From Alphaproteobacteria bacterium (GTDB lineage: Bacteria; Pseudomonadota; Alphaproteobacteria; CACIAM-22H2): DNA of 64,000 nucleotides. The notes beneath the pieces were generated by a model. That model ran no database searches, was not told the DNA's origin, and was given only the letters and a program-made list of their open reading frames with translations. Location: positions 434,001-498,000 of the forward strand of contig JAFKFM010000009.1 in assembly GCA_017308135.1 (NCBI GenBank), given 5' to 3'. The position numbers were made by a program, and so were the translations under genes. Shown here one piece after another: positions 36,113 to 44,577 of this stretch (within the stretch, counting starts at the first letter, position 1; the number at the start of each line of letters is the position of its first letter).

Positions 36113-37258
36113 ATGACCGTCAAAGGCAATTGGAACTATCCGACCACCGTTTGGGCGGGGCCGGGCCGCATCGCCGAATTGCCCGCCGCATTGGCGCGCC
36201 TGGGCATCAAGAAGCCGCTGCTCGTCACCGACGAAGGCTTGGCGAATGCGCCGATGGTGAAGAACGCGTTGGCGATCTCGGGCGCTGCGCTCTTCGCCAA
36301 GGTCAAGGGCAACCCGACCGGCCGCAATGTCGAGGACGGGCTCGCGGCGCTGAAGGCCGGCGGCCATGACGGCGTCATCGCCTTCGGCGGCGGATCGGCG
36401 CTGGACGCCGCCAAGGCGATCGCGCTGATGTGGAAGCAGACGCGTCCCTTGTGGGATTTCGAGGATATCGGCGATTGGTTCAAGCGCGTCGATCCCGACG
36501 GCATGCTGCCGGTCGTGGCCGTGCCGACGACGTCGGGCACGGGATCGGAAGTGGGCCGCGCCTCGGTCATCACCGACGAGGCCACGCATGTGAAGAAGAT
36601 CATCTTCCATCCGAAGATGATGCCGGGGATCGTGATCTCCGATCCCGAATTGACGGTCGGCTTGCCGCCGCATGTGACCGCCGCGACCGGCATCGACGCC
36701 TATGTGCACAGCTTCGAAGCCTATTGCGCGCCCGGCTTCCATCCGATGGCCGAAGGCATCGCGCTGGAAGGCATGCGGCTGGTGAAGGAATATCTGCCGC
36801 GCGCCTTCAAGGACGGGAAGGACATCGAAGCGCGCGGGCAAATGCTCGCCGCCGCGTCGATGGGCGCGGCCGCGTTCCAAAAGGGGCTGGGCGGCGTGCA
36901 TGCGCTCGCCCATCCGATCGGCGCCGTCTACGACACGCATCACGGGCTGACCAACGCCGTGCTGCTGCCTTACGTGATGGTCCACAACAAGGCGGCGATC
37001 GCGGACCGCATGAACCTGCTCGCCCGCGTGCTCGACTTGCCCGGCGGCGGCTTCGACGCCGTGCTGAAATGGACGCTCGATTTCCGCGCGGCGCTCAAAA
37101 TTCCGCACACGCTGAAGGAAATCGGCGTGGACGATGCGCGTGCCGCCGAGATCGGTACAATGGCGGAGAAAGATCCCTCGGCCGGCGGCAATCCCTGCCC
37201 CGTCACCGCCAAGGATCTCGAAGCCGTGTTCCGCGCCGCCGTGGCCGGGAAGATTTAA
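36113..37258 (+). CDS. Iron-containing alcohol dehydrogenase
   Basis: 381 residues. The NAD-binding GGGSALDAAKAIALMW and GTGSEVGRASVI segments are present. The Fe ligands appear in TGIDAYVHSFEAYCAPGFHP (Asp and His) and GVHALAHPIGAVYDTHHGL (two His). It could reduce or oxidise the aldehyde intermediate of the operon. It begins eight bases after the ALDH gene and converges with iolC at 37255-37258 with overlapping stops. Confidence 0.93.
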   Translation: MTVKGNWNYPTTVWAGPGRIAELPAALARLGIKKPLLVTDEGLANAPMVKNALAISGAALFAKVKGNPTGRNVEDGLAALKAGGHDGVIAFGGGSALDAAKAIALMWKQTRPLWDFEDIGDWFKRVDPDGMLPVVAVPTTSGTGSEVGRASVITDEATHVKKIIFHPKMMPGIVISDPELTVGLPPHVTAATGIDAYVHSFEAYCAPGFHPMAEGIALEGMRLVKEYLPRAFKDGKDIEARGQMLAAASMGAAAFQKGLGGVHALAHPIGAVYDTHHGLTNAVLLPYVMVHNKAAIADRMNLLARVLDLPGGGFDAVLKWTLDFRAALKIPHTLKEIGVDDARAAEIGTMAEKDPSAGGNPCPVTAKDLEAVFRAAVAGKI

Positions 37259-39165
37259 CTCTTCCAGGCGGCGATCAGGCGGCGATAGGCGCCTTCGACA
37301 TCGCGGATCAGCGCCGAATCGTCGAGTTTGCCTTCAAGCCAGGCTTGCGCCGACTTGGCGAAGGCCGTGCGGCCCACCGCGAAACCCTTCGCCCATTTGC
37401 GCCCGCGCGCGGTCTTGAACCCGGCGGCGACTTCCGCCTCCGGCGCATCGAGGCCGAGCAGCACGATGCCCCGGCACAGCGGATCGCGCCGGTCGATGAT
37501 CGCTTCGACCCGATCCCAATCCGCGTCGGTCGGCGGCGGCGGCAGCTTCCACCAATCGGGGTCGAGCCCCAGATCGTAGAAGCGTTCCATCGCCACGGGC
37601 ACGGCTTCGGGATACGACTTCCGGCCGCGCGAGGCGATCACCTCGATCAGCATGTCGAGGCCATAAGCGTGCGCCGCGCGCACCACGCGGGCGAGCGTCT
37701 TTTCCTGCGCGTCGCGTTCCTCGGCCGGATCGTCGGGATGCCAGAAGATCAGGCATTTGACGATATGTTCCTCGGGCCACGATTTCAGCGCCAAGGCCGG
37801 ATCGGGCCCGTGCTGCAGATCGAGCGGGAACGTGCCGGGCATCTCGACCGGACGGCCGATCCATAGACCCTTGCCGGTCATGCGCCACAAGGCGGATTCG
37901 CCCCAGCGATCGTCGCAGAGCACGCCCGCCCCGGGCGTTTCCTTCGCCACGGCAAGGGCCGCGTCGGCGAGCAGTTCCTTGAGCTTGAACAAACGATCGC
38001 GCGGCGCCTTCGCGGCGTCGGCCATCGTTTCCAACTGGATGCGATGGTCGAAGGCGAGCGCCATCACTTCCGGCCAATGGCGGCGGCGCGTCATCTTGCG
38101 ATGGCGCGTTTCGAAGTCCGCGTCCGAATGCAGGCGGAACACGCCCGTCTTCTCGGCGAAATAAATCTCGAGCTCGGCGCGCGTCGGGCAGGCGGGCGCG
38201 CAGCCGTGGCGCGACACGACAATGGCGCCGCACGCATTGCCGCGCTTGGCGGCATCGACCCACGACAACCCATCGAGCCAGCCGGACATCAGCCCGGCCA
38301 TGAACGCGTCGCCCGCCCCCAGCGTGTTGAAGGTTTCGACCGGCACGCCTTGGGCGAAATCGCCGTCGTCGAGTTTCGAAGGGATATCGCCTTCGAAAAT
38401 CATCGCGCCCTTGGGGCCGAGCTTCAGCACCAGCGTGGCCGTCGGGTTCAGCGCGCGGATCGCGCGCAACGCCGCCAGCGTGTCGGTCGCGCCGCCGCAG
38501 ATATGGATTTCCTCCTCGGTACCGACGATCACGTCGAACAGCGGCACCAGCGCCTTTAAATGCGCGGAGACGGCGTCGGAGCGCACGAAGCGATCTTCGC
38601 CGCGCCCCTTGCCCGCGAGGCCCCACAGCACCGGCCGGTAATCGACGTCGAACACGGTTTTGGTGCCGGCTTTGCGCGCATAGGCGATCGCGGTTTTGAC
38701 CGCTTCGGCCGTGGACGGGGCCGAGAAATGCGTGCCGTTGGTCAGGAACACGCGCGCCGACGCGATATAGTCGGCGTCGAAATCGTCGGCCGACACGGCC
38801 ATGTCGGCGCAGTTCTCGCGATAGAAGATCAGCGGGAACGTCTCGCGATCCTTCACGCCCAGGATGACGAGGCCGGTCAGCCGGTCCTTGTCGGTGCGCA
38901 CATGCGAAACATCGACGCCCGCATCGGCCAGCGTCTCGCGCACGAAGCGGCCCATATGCTCGTCGCCCACGCGCACGAGCATCGACGGTTTATGGCCGAG
39001 GCGTGCGAGGCCATAGGCGGTGTTCGCCGCCGAGCCGCCGAGATATTTGGCGAAGCTCGACATATCCTCGAGCCGCCCGCCGATTTGCGCGCCGTAGAAA
39101 TCCACGGCCGCGCGGCCCATCGCGATCAGATCGAAGCGGCGTCCCGCCGGCGGGACGTTCTTCAT
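37255..39165 (-). CDS. iolC: Bifunctional 5-dehydro-2-deoxygluconokinase / phosphogluconate aldolase (IolC-IolJ fusion)
   Basis: 636 residues. The N-terminal pfkB sugar-kinase domain (residues about 1-330) has GGSAANTAYGLARLG and the catalytic NTLGAGDAFMAGLMSGW. The C-terminal DUF2090 domain (about 340-636; ALAFDHRIQLETMADAAK, IEVIASRGRKSYPEA, WAKGFAVGRTAF) is an aldolase of the IolJ type. Together they phosphorylate and cleave the 5-dehydro-2-deoxygluconate intermediate to DHAP and malonate semialdehyde. The start ATG at 39165 overlaps the iolB stop (ATGA); an ATG three codons upstream is also possible. Confidence 0.94.
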   Translation of the reverse strand: MKNVPPAGRRFDLIAMGRAAVDFYGAQIGGRLEDMSSFAKYLGGSAANTAYGLARLGHKPSMLVRVGDEHMGRFVRETLADAGVDVSHVRTDKDRLTGLVILGVKDRETFPLIFYRENCADMAVSADDFDADYIASARVFLTNGTHFSAPSTAEAVKTAIAYARKAGTKTVFDVDYRPVLWGLAGKGRGEDRFVRSDAVSAHLKALVPLFDVIVGTEEEIHICGGATDTLAALRAIRALNPTATLVLKLGPKGAMIFEGDIPSKLDDGDFAQGVPVETFNTLGAGDAFMAGLMSGWLDGLSWVDAAKRGNACGAIVVSRHGCAPACPTRAELEIYFAEKTGVFRLHSDADFETRHRKMTRRRHWPEVMALAFDHRIQLETMADAAKAPRDRLFKLKELLADAALAVAKETPGAGVLCDDRWGESALWRMTGKGLWIGRPVEMPGTFPLDLQHGPDPALALKSWPEEHIVKCLIFWHPDDPAEERDAQEKTLARVVRAAHAYGLDMLIEVIASRGRKSYPEAVPVAMERFYDLGLDPDWWKLPPPPTDADWDRVEAIIDRRDPLCRGIVLLGLDAPEAEVAAGFKTARGRKWAKGFAVGRTAFAKSAQAWLEGKLDDSALIRDVEGAYRRLIAAWKS

Positions 39166-39968
39166 CGCGACCATTCGGGCCGCCAGAACTTGGCGTCCTT
39201 CGCCATCGTCCAGCGATGCTCCTCGGTGAATTCCGGCACGCCGTAGGGATTGTTCGGCAGATGCCGGATGACCCAGGCGTAATACATGCCGTAGCCGGGT
39301 GCGGCCGCTTGGGCGTGGTCCTGGCCGTCGGCGATTTTCACCGTGTCGCCGTCGCGCACCTTCAGCACCGTCTCGCCGAGTTCGGCATGGCCGTAGCCCT
39401 GCTTCTCGGTGAAGCGATAGTGATAGATCTCCGGCTGCGGATGGTGATGCGGCGGGTAGGACGACCAGCGGCCGGGCAGCGTGACGACTTCGCCCAGCAC
39501 CAGTTCGGCGTCCTTCGGCGAATTCGCCGCGTCGAAGATCGTGCGCACATTGCGCAGGCATTGATCGCCGACCTGGCCCTTGCCGCGATATTCGTCGGGC
39601 ACGTCCGACGGGCGGAAATAACGCGCTTGCAGCGACTTGGCGTTGGCGCAGCGATAGAGCGTGAATTCCGCGTCGGTTTTGGCGACAAGCGCCACGCGCT
39701 CGCCCTTGCCGACATGCAGGCAAGTGGGGCCGACATCGAACAACGACGCGCGCGACGCGGGCTCGGCGCGATTGGCGAAGCGGAATTCCGCCTCGCCCGC
39801 CATCAGCAGATAGGCGCTTTCGCACGCGGCGGTTTCTTCGAACGTCTCGCCGGCCTTGAGCTTCAGCACCGCGAAATCGATGCCGAACCCGTCATTGGTT
39901 TCCTTCGTGGCGACCGATGTGAGCCCGGCGGGAAACCCGCCTTTGGGCGCTTTCGAATGCGCGGTCAT
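39162..39968 (-). CDS. iolB: 5-deoxy-glucuronate isomerase
   Basis: 268 residues. It isomerises 5-deoxy-glucuronate in the inositol pathway. The cupin metal site shows in SSYPPHHHPQPEIYHYRF, a cluster of His and Glu, and the family's C-terminal MYYAWVIRHLPNNPYGVPEF and the closing FWRPEW are present. Its start overlaps the stop of the upstream SDR by one base, and its stop overlaps iolC, so the whole set is tightly coupled. Confidence 0.94.
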   Translation of the reverse strand: MTAHSKAPKGGFPAGLTSVATKETNDGFGIDFAVLKLKAGETFEETAACESAYLLMAGEAEFRFANRAEPASRASLFDVGPTCLHVGKGERVALVAKTDAEFTLYRCANAKSLQARYFRPSDVPDEYRGKGQVGDQCLRNVRTIFDAANSPKDAELVLGEVVTLPGRWSSYPPHHHPQPEIYHYRFTEKQGYGHAELGETVLKVRDGDTVKIADGQDHAQAAAPGYGMYYAWVIRHLPNNPYGVPEFTEEHRWTMAKDAKFWRPEWSR

Positions 39969-40747
39969 CAGTCGTAGCCTCCCATCACGTTCTGGTCGAA
40001 ATCGATCACGGAGCCGGTCATCATGTCGCTGGCGTCCGACAGCAGATAGAGCGCCAACGTCGACACGTCGTCGACCGACAGGATGCGCCCGAAGGGCTGG
40101 TTGGGCGACGCCTTCTCCAGCCAATCGGGCGGATTGCCGTCGCGCGCCTGGATCGCGTGCTCGCCCGGCGTTTCCATCCAGCCGATATTGACGCCGTTGA
40201 CGCGGATCTTGTCGAATCGCACCGCGTTGGCGACGTTCTTGGTCAGCGTGGCGAGGGCGCCCTTGGACGACGAATACGCCGTCAGGAAGGGCTGCCCGCC
40301 ATGCGCCGAGCGCGTGATGATGTTGACGATCGAGCCGCCGGCCTTGCGCGCTTTCGCCCGGCGCACGAATTCCTGCGTCAGGATGAAGGGCGCGCGCACG
40401 TTCACGGCGTAGAGACGGTCCCACAATTCGACCGTCGTGTTCTCGATCGTGCCGCGATCGGTCAGCGCGCCGGAATTCACCAGCCCGTCGATCCGGCCGA
40501 ACTTCGCTTCGGCTTTTTCCATCACCGCGCGGACCTGTTTTTCGTCGGCGAGTTCCGCTTGGACGAAAAGACAGGGCGCGGTTTTGGAAATATCGGCCGC
40601 GACCGCTTCGCCGCGCTTGGCGTTGCGCCCCGTCACGACGATGCCGGCCGCACCCACCGCGGCGGCATCGCGCGCGATACGCTCGCCCAGGCCTTGCGTG
40701 GAACCGGTGACGACGACGATCTTGCTGTCCAGACGCTGGCTCCTCAC
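39968..40747 (-). CDS. Short-chain dehydrogenase/reductase in the inositol operon
   Basis: 259 residues, a classical SDR. NAD(P)-binding TGSTQGLGERIARDAAA, structural NSGALTDRG (here NSGA in place of the usual NNAG), and catalytic Ser with Tyr-x3-Lys in YSSSKGALATL are intact. The C-terminal TGSVIDFDQNVMGGYD is typical of sugar or polyol dehydrogenases. It overlaps iolB at one end and iolG by four bases at the other. It may oxidise an inositol isomer or derived sugar, but this is inferred from context. Confidence 0.88.
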   Translation of the reverse strand: MRSQRLDSKIVVVTGSTQGLGERIARDAAAVGAAGIVVTGRNAKRGEAVAADISKTAPCLFVQAELADEKQVRAVMEKAEAKFGRIDGLVNSGALTDRGTIENTTVELWDRLYAVNVRAPFILTQEFVRRAKARKAGGSIVNIITRSAHGGQPFLTAYSSSKGALATLTKNVANAVRFDKIRVNGVNIGWMETPGEHAIQARDGNPPDWLEKASPNQPFGRILSVDDVSTLALYLLSDASDMMTGSVIDFDQNVMGGYD

Positions 40748-41736
40748 AGGCTCACCTTCACCGGCTTGCCGGTCTTCGACGATTTGAGCGCCGCTTCCGC
40801 CAGAACCAGCGCCTTGCGGCCGTCATCGGCCCCGACCGGCATCTTCTTCTTGGTCGTCAGCGCCGTCAGGAACGCGTCCATCTCGGCGCGATAGGCGGCG
40901 GCGTAACGCTCCAGGAAGAAATAGAGCGGCTTGTCGGTCGACACGGACAACGCATCGGCCTTCTCGACCGTCGTCGGCGTGTGGTTGCCCGCCATCAATC
41001 GGCCCTTGGAGCCGTGCACTTCGATACGTTGATCGTAGCCGTAGCTCGCCCGGCGCGAATTGTTGATATGCGCCATTTTGCCGCTCTTCGTGCGCAGCAG
41101 CACCATCGCGCTGTCGATATCGCCGGCCTTCGCCACGCGCGGATCGACCAGCGCCGAGCCGAAGGCGAAGACTTCGTTGGGTTCTTCGCCCAGCAGCCAG
41201 CGCGCCATATCGAAATCGTGGATCGTCATGTCGCGGAACTGCCCGCCCGAGACCTTCAGGTATTCGAAGGGCGGCAGGCCGGGATCGCGGCTCGACACGA
41301 TGACTTGTTCCACGTCGCCGATTTCGCCGGCGCGCAGGCGCGCGTGCAGCGACGCGAAGCTCGGGTCGAAGCGGCGGTTGAAACCCACCAGCATCGGCAC
41401 TTTGGCGGCCTTGACGACCTTCAAGCACGCGTCGACGCGCGCCAGCGACAGATCGATCGGCTTTTCGCAGAAAATCGCCTTGCCGGCCTTGGCGGCGGCG
41501 ATCGTCAAATCGGCATGCGTGTCGGTCGACGACGCGATCAGCACCGCGCCGACCTTCGGGTCGGCCATCGCGGTCTTGGTATCGACGGCCTTTGCGCCGT
41601 AGGATGCGGCCAACTCGGCGGCCGCCTTCGCGTTGACGTCGACGACATAGCGCAACCGCGCTTTGCCCGAAGCGGCGATGGCGGCGGCATGGATACGGCC
41701 GATGCGACCGGCACCGAACTGAGCGAACTCGATCAT
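40744..41736 (-). CDS. iolG: Inositol 2-dehydrogenase (Gfo/Idh/MocA family)
   Basis: 330 residues. The Rossmann GAGRIGRIHAAAIAASG, the catalytic Lys in FCEKPIDLSLARVDACLK, and the D-x3-H pair in TIHDFDMARWLLGEEPNEV are all present. In this operon it should perform the first NAD-dependent oxidation of myo-inositol to scyllo-inosose. It is the first gene of the minus-strand operon and diverges from iolD across a short control region. Confidence 0.93.
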   Translation of the reverse strand: MIEFAQFGAGRIGRIHAAAIAASGKARLRYVVDVNAKAAAELAASYGAKAVDTKTAMADPKVGAVLIASSTDTHADLTIAAAKAGKAIFCEKPIDLSLARVDACLKVVKAAKVPMLVGFNRRFDPSFASLHARLRAGEIGDVEQVIVSSRDPGLPPFEYLKVSGGQFRDMTIHDFDMARWLLGEEPNEVFAFGSALVDPRVAKAGDIDSAMVLLRTKSGKMAHINNSRRASYGYDQRIEVHGSKGRLMAGNHTPTTVEKADALSVSTDKPLYFFLERYAAAYRAEMDAFLTALTTKKKMPVGADDGRKALVLAEAALKSSKTGKPVKVSL

Positions 41737-41832
41737 GTTTCTCCCTCTTGATCTTTGGCCGGAAATAAGCGCGCAATGTCACAAAACCGCAACAACAATC
41801 GTCTGTAACAATCGTCGCTGGGGATGAACCGG
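41737..41832. promoter_or_regulatory. iolG-iolD divergent control region with a direct repeat
   Basis: The 10-base sequence AACAATCGTC occurs at 41794-41803 and again at 41807-41816, thirteen bases apart start to start. The region carries both divergent promoters. Such a repeat is a good candidate operator for an inositol-responsive regulator, though no such regulator is encoded within the window. Confidence 0.5.
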
Positions 41833-43659
41833 ATGGGTGTGCGTCTTACCACGGCCGAGGCGCTTGTGCGCTTCCTGGCCGCGCAAAAAATCGTCGACAC
41901 GAAGGGCAAGACCGTCCCGCTTTTCGGCGGGGTGTTCGCGATTTTCGGCCACGGCAATGTCGCCGGGCTGGGGCCGGCTTTGCACGCCCATCGCAATGTT
42001 TTGCCGACTTTGCGCGCCCATAACGAACAGGCGATGGCCCTGGCGGCGGTCGCCTATGCCAAGACCCATGCGCGCAACCGGATGATGGCCTGCACGACCT
42101 CGATCGGGCCGGGGGCCACGAATATGGTGACGGCCGCCGCCGTCGCGCATGTGAACCGCCTGCCGGTTCTGCTGCTGCCCGGCGACGTGTTCGCCGACCG
42201 CCGCCCGGACCCCGTACTCCAACAGATCGAGAATTTCGGCGACGCGGCCGTTTCGGCCAACGACGCGTTCCGCCCCGTCTCGCGGTATTGGGATCGCATC
42301 ACGCGACCCGAACAAATTCTGGTCTCCGCCCCCGCCGCGTTGCGCGTGCTGCTCGACCCGGCCGATTGCGGGCCCGCCGTGATCTGCCTGCCGCAAGATG
42401 TGCAGGCCGAGGCGTTCGACTGCCCGCCCGAATTCTTCGCCGAGCGGGTTCATCGCATTCGCCGCCCGCAACCGGATATCGACGAATTGGCCCAAACGGC
42501 GGCCGCGTTGAAGGCTGCCAAGAAGCCGATGATCCTGGTCGGCGGCGGCGTGAAATTCTCCGGTGCCGAACGCGTGCTGGGCGATTTCGCGGTCAAGCAC
42601 GGCATCCCCACGGCCGACACGCAGGCCGGCAAAGGTGCCCTCGCCTGGGACCATCCGGCCAATGCCGGGGCGCTGGGCGTGACGGGCACGGGGGCGGCCA
42701 ATGCGCTGGCGGCGGAAGCCGATGTGGTGCTGGCGGTGGGCACGCGCCTGGCCGATTTCCCGACCGCGTCGCGCACCGTGTTCCGCAATCCGAAGCTGAA
42801 GCTGATCCAGTTGAATGTCGGCGCGTTTGACGCCGCCAAGCACGGCGCGATGCCCTTCGTCGCCGATGCGCGCGAAGGCGTGAAGGCGCTCGACGCCAAG
42901 CTCGGCCGCTGGAAGGCGCCCGATGCCTGGACGGCGAAAGCCGCGCGGTCGGTGCGCGCTTGGAACCGCGTCGCCGCCAAGGCGATCGCGCCGCAGCCGG
43001 GCCTTCCCAGCGATGCCGCCGTGCTCGGCGTCGTCAATCGCGTCGCGATGGATCATCCGCATGTGATGATCTGCGCGGCGGGCGGCTTGCCGGGCGAACT
43101 CCACAAGCTGTGGCGCGCCAAGGATTCGGCCAGCTACCACCTCGAATACGGCTTCTCGTGCATGGGCTACGAGATCGCGGGCGGTCTGGGCGCCAAGCTG
43201 GCGGCGCCCGAGCGCGAGGTCTATGTGCTCGTGGGCGATGGCTCGTATCTGATGATGAATTCCGAAATCGCGACATCGGTGGCGTTGGGGGCGAAGCTCA
43301 CCATCGTCGTGCTCGACAATCGCGGCTTCGGCTGTATCGCGCGCCTTCAGGCCGCGACCGGCGGCGCGCCGTTCAACAACCGCCTGTCGGACGACCATCC
43401 GCCGGTCGATTTCGCCGTCCATGCGCTGGCGCTGGGTGCGGAAGCCACCAAGGTCGACGATCTTGCGGGTCTGGAAGACGCCTTGCGCGCCGCCAAGCGC
43501 GCCAAGACGACGCAGGTGATCGTCATCGACACCGACGCCAAGCACAGCACGGGCGAAGGCGGGGCATGGTGGGACGTGGCCGTCCCCGATGCGCCGCGCA
43601 CGCGCCGCCACCGTCAAACCTATCTCAACAAGCGGCGCGCCCAGCGCCGGGGAGCCTAA
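41833..43659 (+). CDS. iolD: 3D-(3,5/4)-trihydroxycyclohexane-1,2-dione acylhydrolase
   Basis: 608 residues from the ATG at 41833, chosen because GGGGA is suitably spaced upstream; an ATG three codons earlier has none. It is a thiamine diphosphate enzyme that hydrolyses the cyclic diketone of the inositol pathway. PYR domain: PLFGGVFAIFGHGNVAGLG and HNEQAMALAAVAYAKTHARN. TPP/metal site: GDGSYLMMNSEIATSV with LDNRGFG. The family-specific LEYGFSCMGYEIAGGLGAKL is present. iolE follows within five bases. Confidence 0.95.
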   Translation: MGVRLTTAEALVRFLAAQKIVDTKGKTVPLFGGVFAIFGHGNVAGLGPALHAHRNVLPTLRAHNEQAMALAAVAYAKTHARNRMMACTTSIGPGATNMVTAAAVAHVNRLPVLLLPGDVFADRRPDPVLQQIENFGDAAVSANDAFRPVSRYWDRITRPEQILVSAPAALRVLLDPADCGPAVICLPQDVQAEAFDCPPEFFAERVHRIRRPQPDIDELAQTAAALKAAKKPMILVGGGVKFSGAERVLGDFAVKHGIPTADTQAGKGALAWDHPANAGALGVTGTGAANALAAEADVVLAVGTRLADFPTASRTVFRNPKLKLIQLNVGAFDAAKHGAMPFVADAREGVKALDAKLGRWKAPDAWTAKAARSVRAWNRVAAKAIAPQPGLPSDAAVLGVVNRVAMDHPHVMICAAGGLPGELHKLWRAKDSASYHLEYGFSCMGYEIAGGLGAKLAAPEREVYVLVGDGSYLMMNSEIATSVALGAKLTIVVLDNRGFGCIARLQAATGGAPFNNRLSDDHPPVDFAVHALALGAEATKVDDLAGLEDALRAAKRAKTTQVIVIDTDAKHSTGEGGAWWDVAVPDAPRTRRHRQTYLNKRRAQRRGA

Positions 43660-43664
43660 ACCCC

Positions 43665-44552
43665 ATGTCGTGCCCGATCGGAATCAACCCGCTGACCTGG
43701 ACCAACGACGACATGCCGTCGCTGGGCGGCGATACGCCGTTGGAAACCTGCCTGACGGAAGCCAAGGAAGCCGGCTATGACGGCGTCGAGCTGGGGAACA
43801 AATTCCCGCGCCAGGCGGCGAAGCTCGCCCCCATCATGGCCAAGCACAAGCTCAAGATCGTCTCGGGCTGGTATTCCTCGCGCCTGCTGGAACGCGACGT
43901 CGACGCCGAAATGGCGGCGATGGACGATCATCTGACGCTGCTCAAAGCCATGGGCAGCCCCGTGATGGTCTATGCCGAAGTCACCGGCTGCGTGCATGGC
44001 GACAAGACCGCGTCGCTCGACAGCCGCCGCCGCTTGACCGATTCGGAAATGGATTTGCTGGCAAGCCGCATGACCGAAGTGGGCAAGCGCCTGCGCGCGC
44101 AGGGCATCCGCCTTGCCTATCACCACCACATGGGCACGGTGATCGAAACGGAAAGCGAGATCGACGCGCTGATGGCCAAGGCGGGCCCGGAGGTGGAACT
44201 GCTGCTCGACACCGGCCATTTCACCTATGCCGGCGGCGATCCGTTGAAGCTGGCGCGCAAATACGCCAAGCGCGTCGCGCACGTCCATTGCAAGGACATC
44301 CGCGCGGCCGTGCTAGCGGAAGCCAAGCGCAACAAGCGCTCGTTCCTCGACAGCGTGCTGGACGGCGTGTTCACCGTGCCGGGCGATGGGTCGGTCGATT
44401 ATCCGCCGATTTTCGCCGAGCTGAAGCGCGCGGGCTATGCGGGCTGGCTGGTCGTCGAGGCGGAGCAGGATCCGGCGAAGGCCCACCCGCTGACATATGC
44501 GCGGATGGGCCGCCGGTATTTGAGCGAAACGGCGCGGGCGGCCGGTCTCTGA
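43665..44552 (+). CDS. iolE: Inosose dehydratase
   Basis: 295 residues. It dehydrates scyllo-inosose in the cytoplasm. The family start IGINPLTWTNDDMPSLGGD, then AGYDGVELGNKFP, the metal-binding YHHHMGTVIETESEIDALM and the late LLDTGHFTYAGGDPLKLARK and VHCKDIR are present. It forms a two-gene operon with iolD and ends in a perfect hairpin. Confidence 0.95.
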   Translation: MSCPIGINPLTWTNDDMPSLGGDTPLETCLTEAKEAGYDGVELGNKFPRQAAKLAPIMAKHKLKIVSGWYSSRLLERDVDAEMAAMDDHLTLLKAMGSPVMVYAEVTGCVHGDKTASLDSRRRLTDSEMDLLASRMTEVGKRLRAQGIRLAYHHHMGTVIETESEIDALMAKAGPEVELLLDTGHFTYAGGDPLKLARKYAKRVAHVHCKDIRAAVLAEAKRNKRSFLDSVLDGVFTVPGDGSVDYPPIFAELKRAGYAGWLVVEAEQDPAKAHPLTYARMGRRYLSETARAAGL

Positions 44553-44560
44553 CCGGCCGC
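44538..44560. terminator. Perfect 10-bp hairpin at the end of iolE
   Basis: GCGGCCGGTC (44538-44547), loop TCT, and GACCGGCCGC (44551-44560) overlap the iolE stop codon. It lies between convergent genes and could stop both, but no T-run follows in either direction. Confidence 0.55.
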
Positions 44561-44577
44561 GCCGCCCACCGCCGGGC

